The notes under the pieces are model-generated. The model ran no database searches. It was given only the letters and a program-made list of their open reading frames with translations, and was not told the origin of the DNA. Shown piece after piece: positions 63,977-64,000 of a DNA stretch of 64,000 nt. How positions within the stretch are numbered: position 1 is the stretch's first letter; each line of letters opens with the position of its first letter. A program made the position numbers and the translations under genes. Source of the DNA: an uncultured Lachnospiraceae bacterium (GTDB lineage Bacteria > Bacillota > Clostridia > Lachnospirales > Lachnospiraceae); assembly GCA_910579225.1 (NCBI GenBank), contig CAJTTI010000006.1, positions 1 to 64,000 of the forward strand, given 5' to 3'.

Positions 63977-64000
63977 TTACTCGATGACAGTAGCCACACG
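63977..64000 (-). CDS. tuf: Elongation factor Tu, C-terminal seven codons only
   Basis: The minus strand enters the window with RVATVIE and a TAA stop. EF-Tu in this group ends in (SG)RVATVIE, and the terminator directly behind it fits. In relatives the rpsL-rpsG-fusA-tuf cluster lies shortly upstream of the S10 operon, as here but 16 kb away. The call rests on only seven residues plus context. Confidence 0.65.
   Translation of the reverse strand, partial: RVATVIE

Noticed and set aside
1..64000. tRNA or rRNA genes
   Set aside because: None recognised by eye in the intergenic regions; short gaps make a missed tRNA unlikely but a scan with a tRNA model would settle it.

Overview
The window looks like a chromosomal segment from a low-to-mid GC anaerobic Clostridia, most likely a Lachnospiraceae. 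I infer this from the rplQ - ecfA1 - ecfA2 - ecfT - truA - rplM - rpsI gene order, the ca. 175-residue L17 with a long insert, the KOW-domain protein between map and infA, the zinc-type S14 and L36, and strong AGGAGG ribosome binding sites. No database search was possible, so family names rest on motifs and gene order.

Layout. 1-1460 is a small mobile-element graveyard: a broken DUF1016/YhcG-type nuclease fragment and an in-frame IstA::MobC chimera. 1528-2364 is rpsI-rplM with its promoter and leader. 2513-12098 is a carbohydrate island: an RbsABC-like transporter, a short-chain dehydrogenase, a YjbQ protein, a TPI-like isomerase and a TIM-barrel epimerase on the minus strand, divergent from a LacI regulator and an FGGY kinase. 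12067-15461 is truA-ecfT-ecfA2-ecfA1. 15701-17476 holds a GNAT acetyltransferase, a cyclophilin and a PH-domain protein. 17660-29608 is a second carbohydrate-type island: DhaL, DhaK, a DapA-family lyase, a 2-hydroxyacid dehydrogenase, a two-permease ABC transporter and an M24 peptidase-fold protein, divergent from a LacI regulator fused to a PfkB domain that has lost its catalytic residues. 29603-30793 is an aminotransferase. 30930-47446 is the S10-spc-alpha ribosomal supraoperon on the minus strand (rpsJ to rplQ, including secY, adk, map, infA, rpmJ and rpoA). 47853-64000 holds fba, a secreted trigger-factor-like lipoprotein, a DAACS symporter, metK under a SAM-I riboswitch, a two-component system, an orphan MqsR-like gene, murA, a FadR-type regulator, a BTAD-type regulator with a large DUF11/InlB-like surface protein, and the last codons of tuf.

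How it works together. The ribosomal genes and their companions are the housekeeping backbone. Two sugar-uptake and catabolism modules, each with its own LacI-type regulator and clear operator-like palindromes, sit inside the backbone: one between truA and rplM, the other between rplQ and ecfA1. Island 1 has a kinase, a dehydrogenase, an EryC-like epimerase and an EryH-like isomerase, which fits a tetritol/tetrulose-type route by inference. Island 2 has no pathway I can name. Its regulator, with a pseudokinase-like sensor domain, is the most unusual protein in the window.
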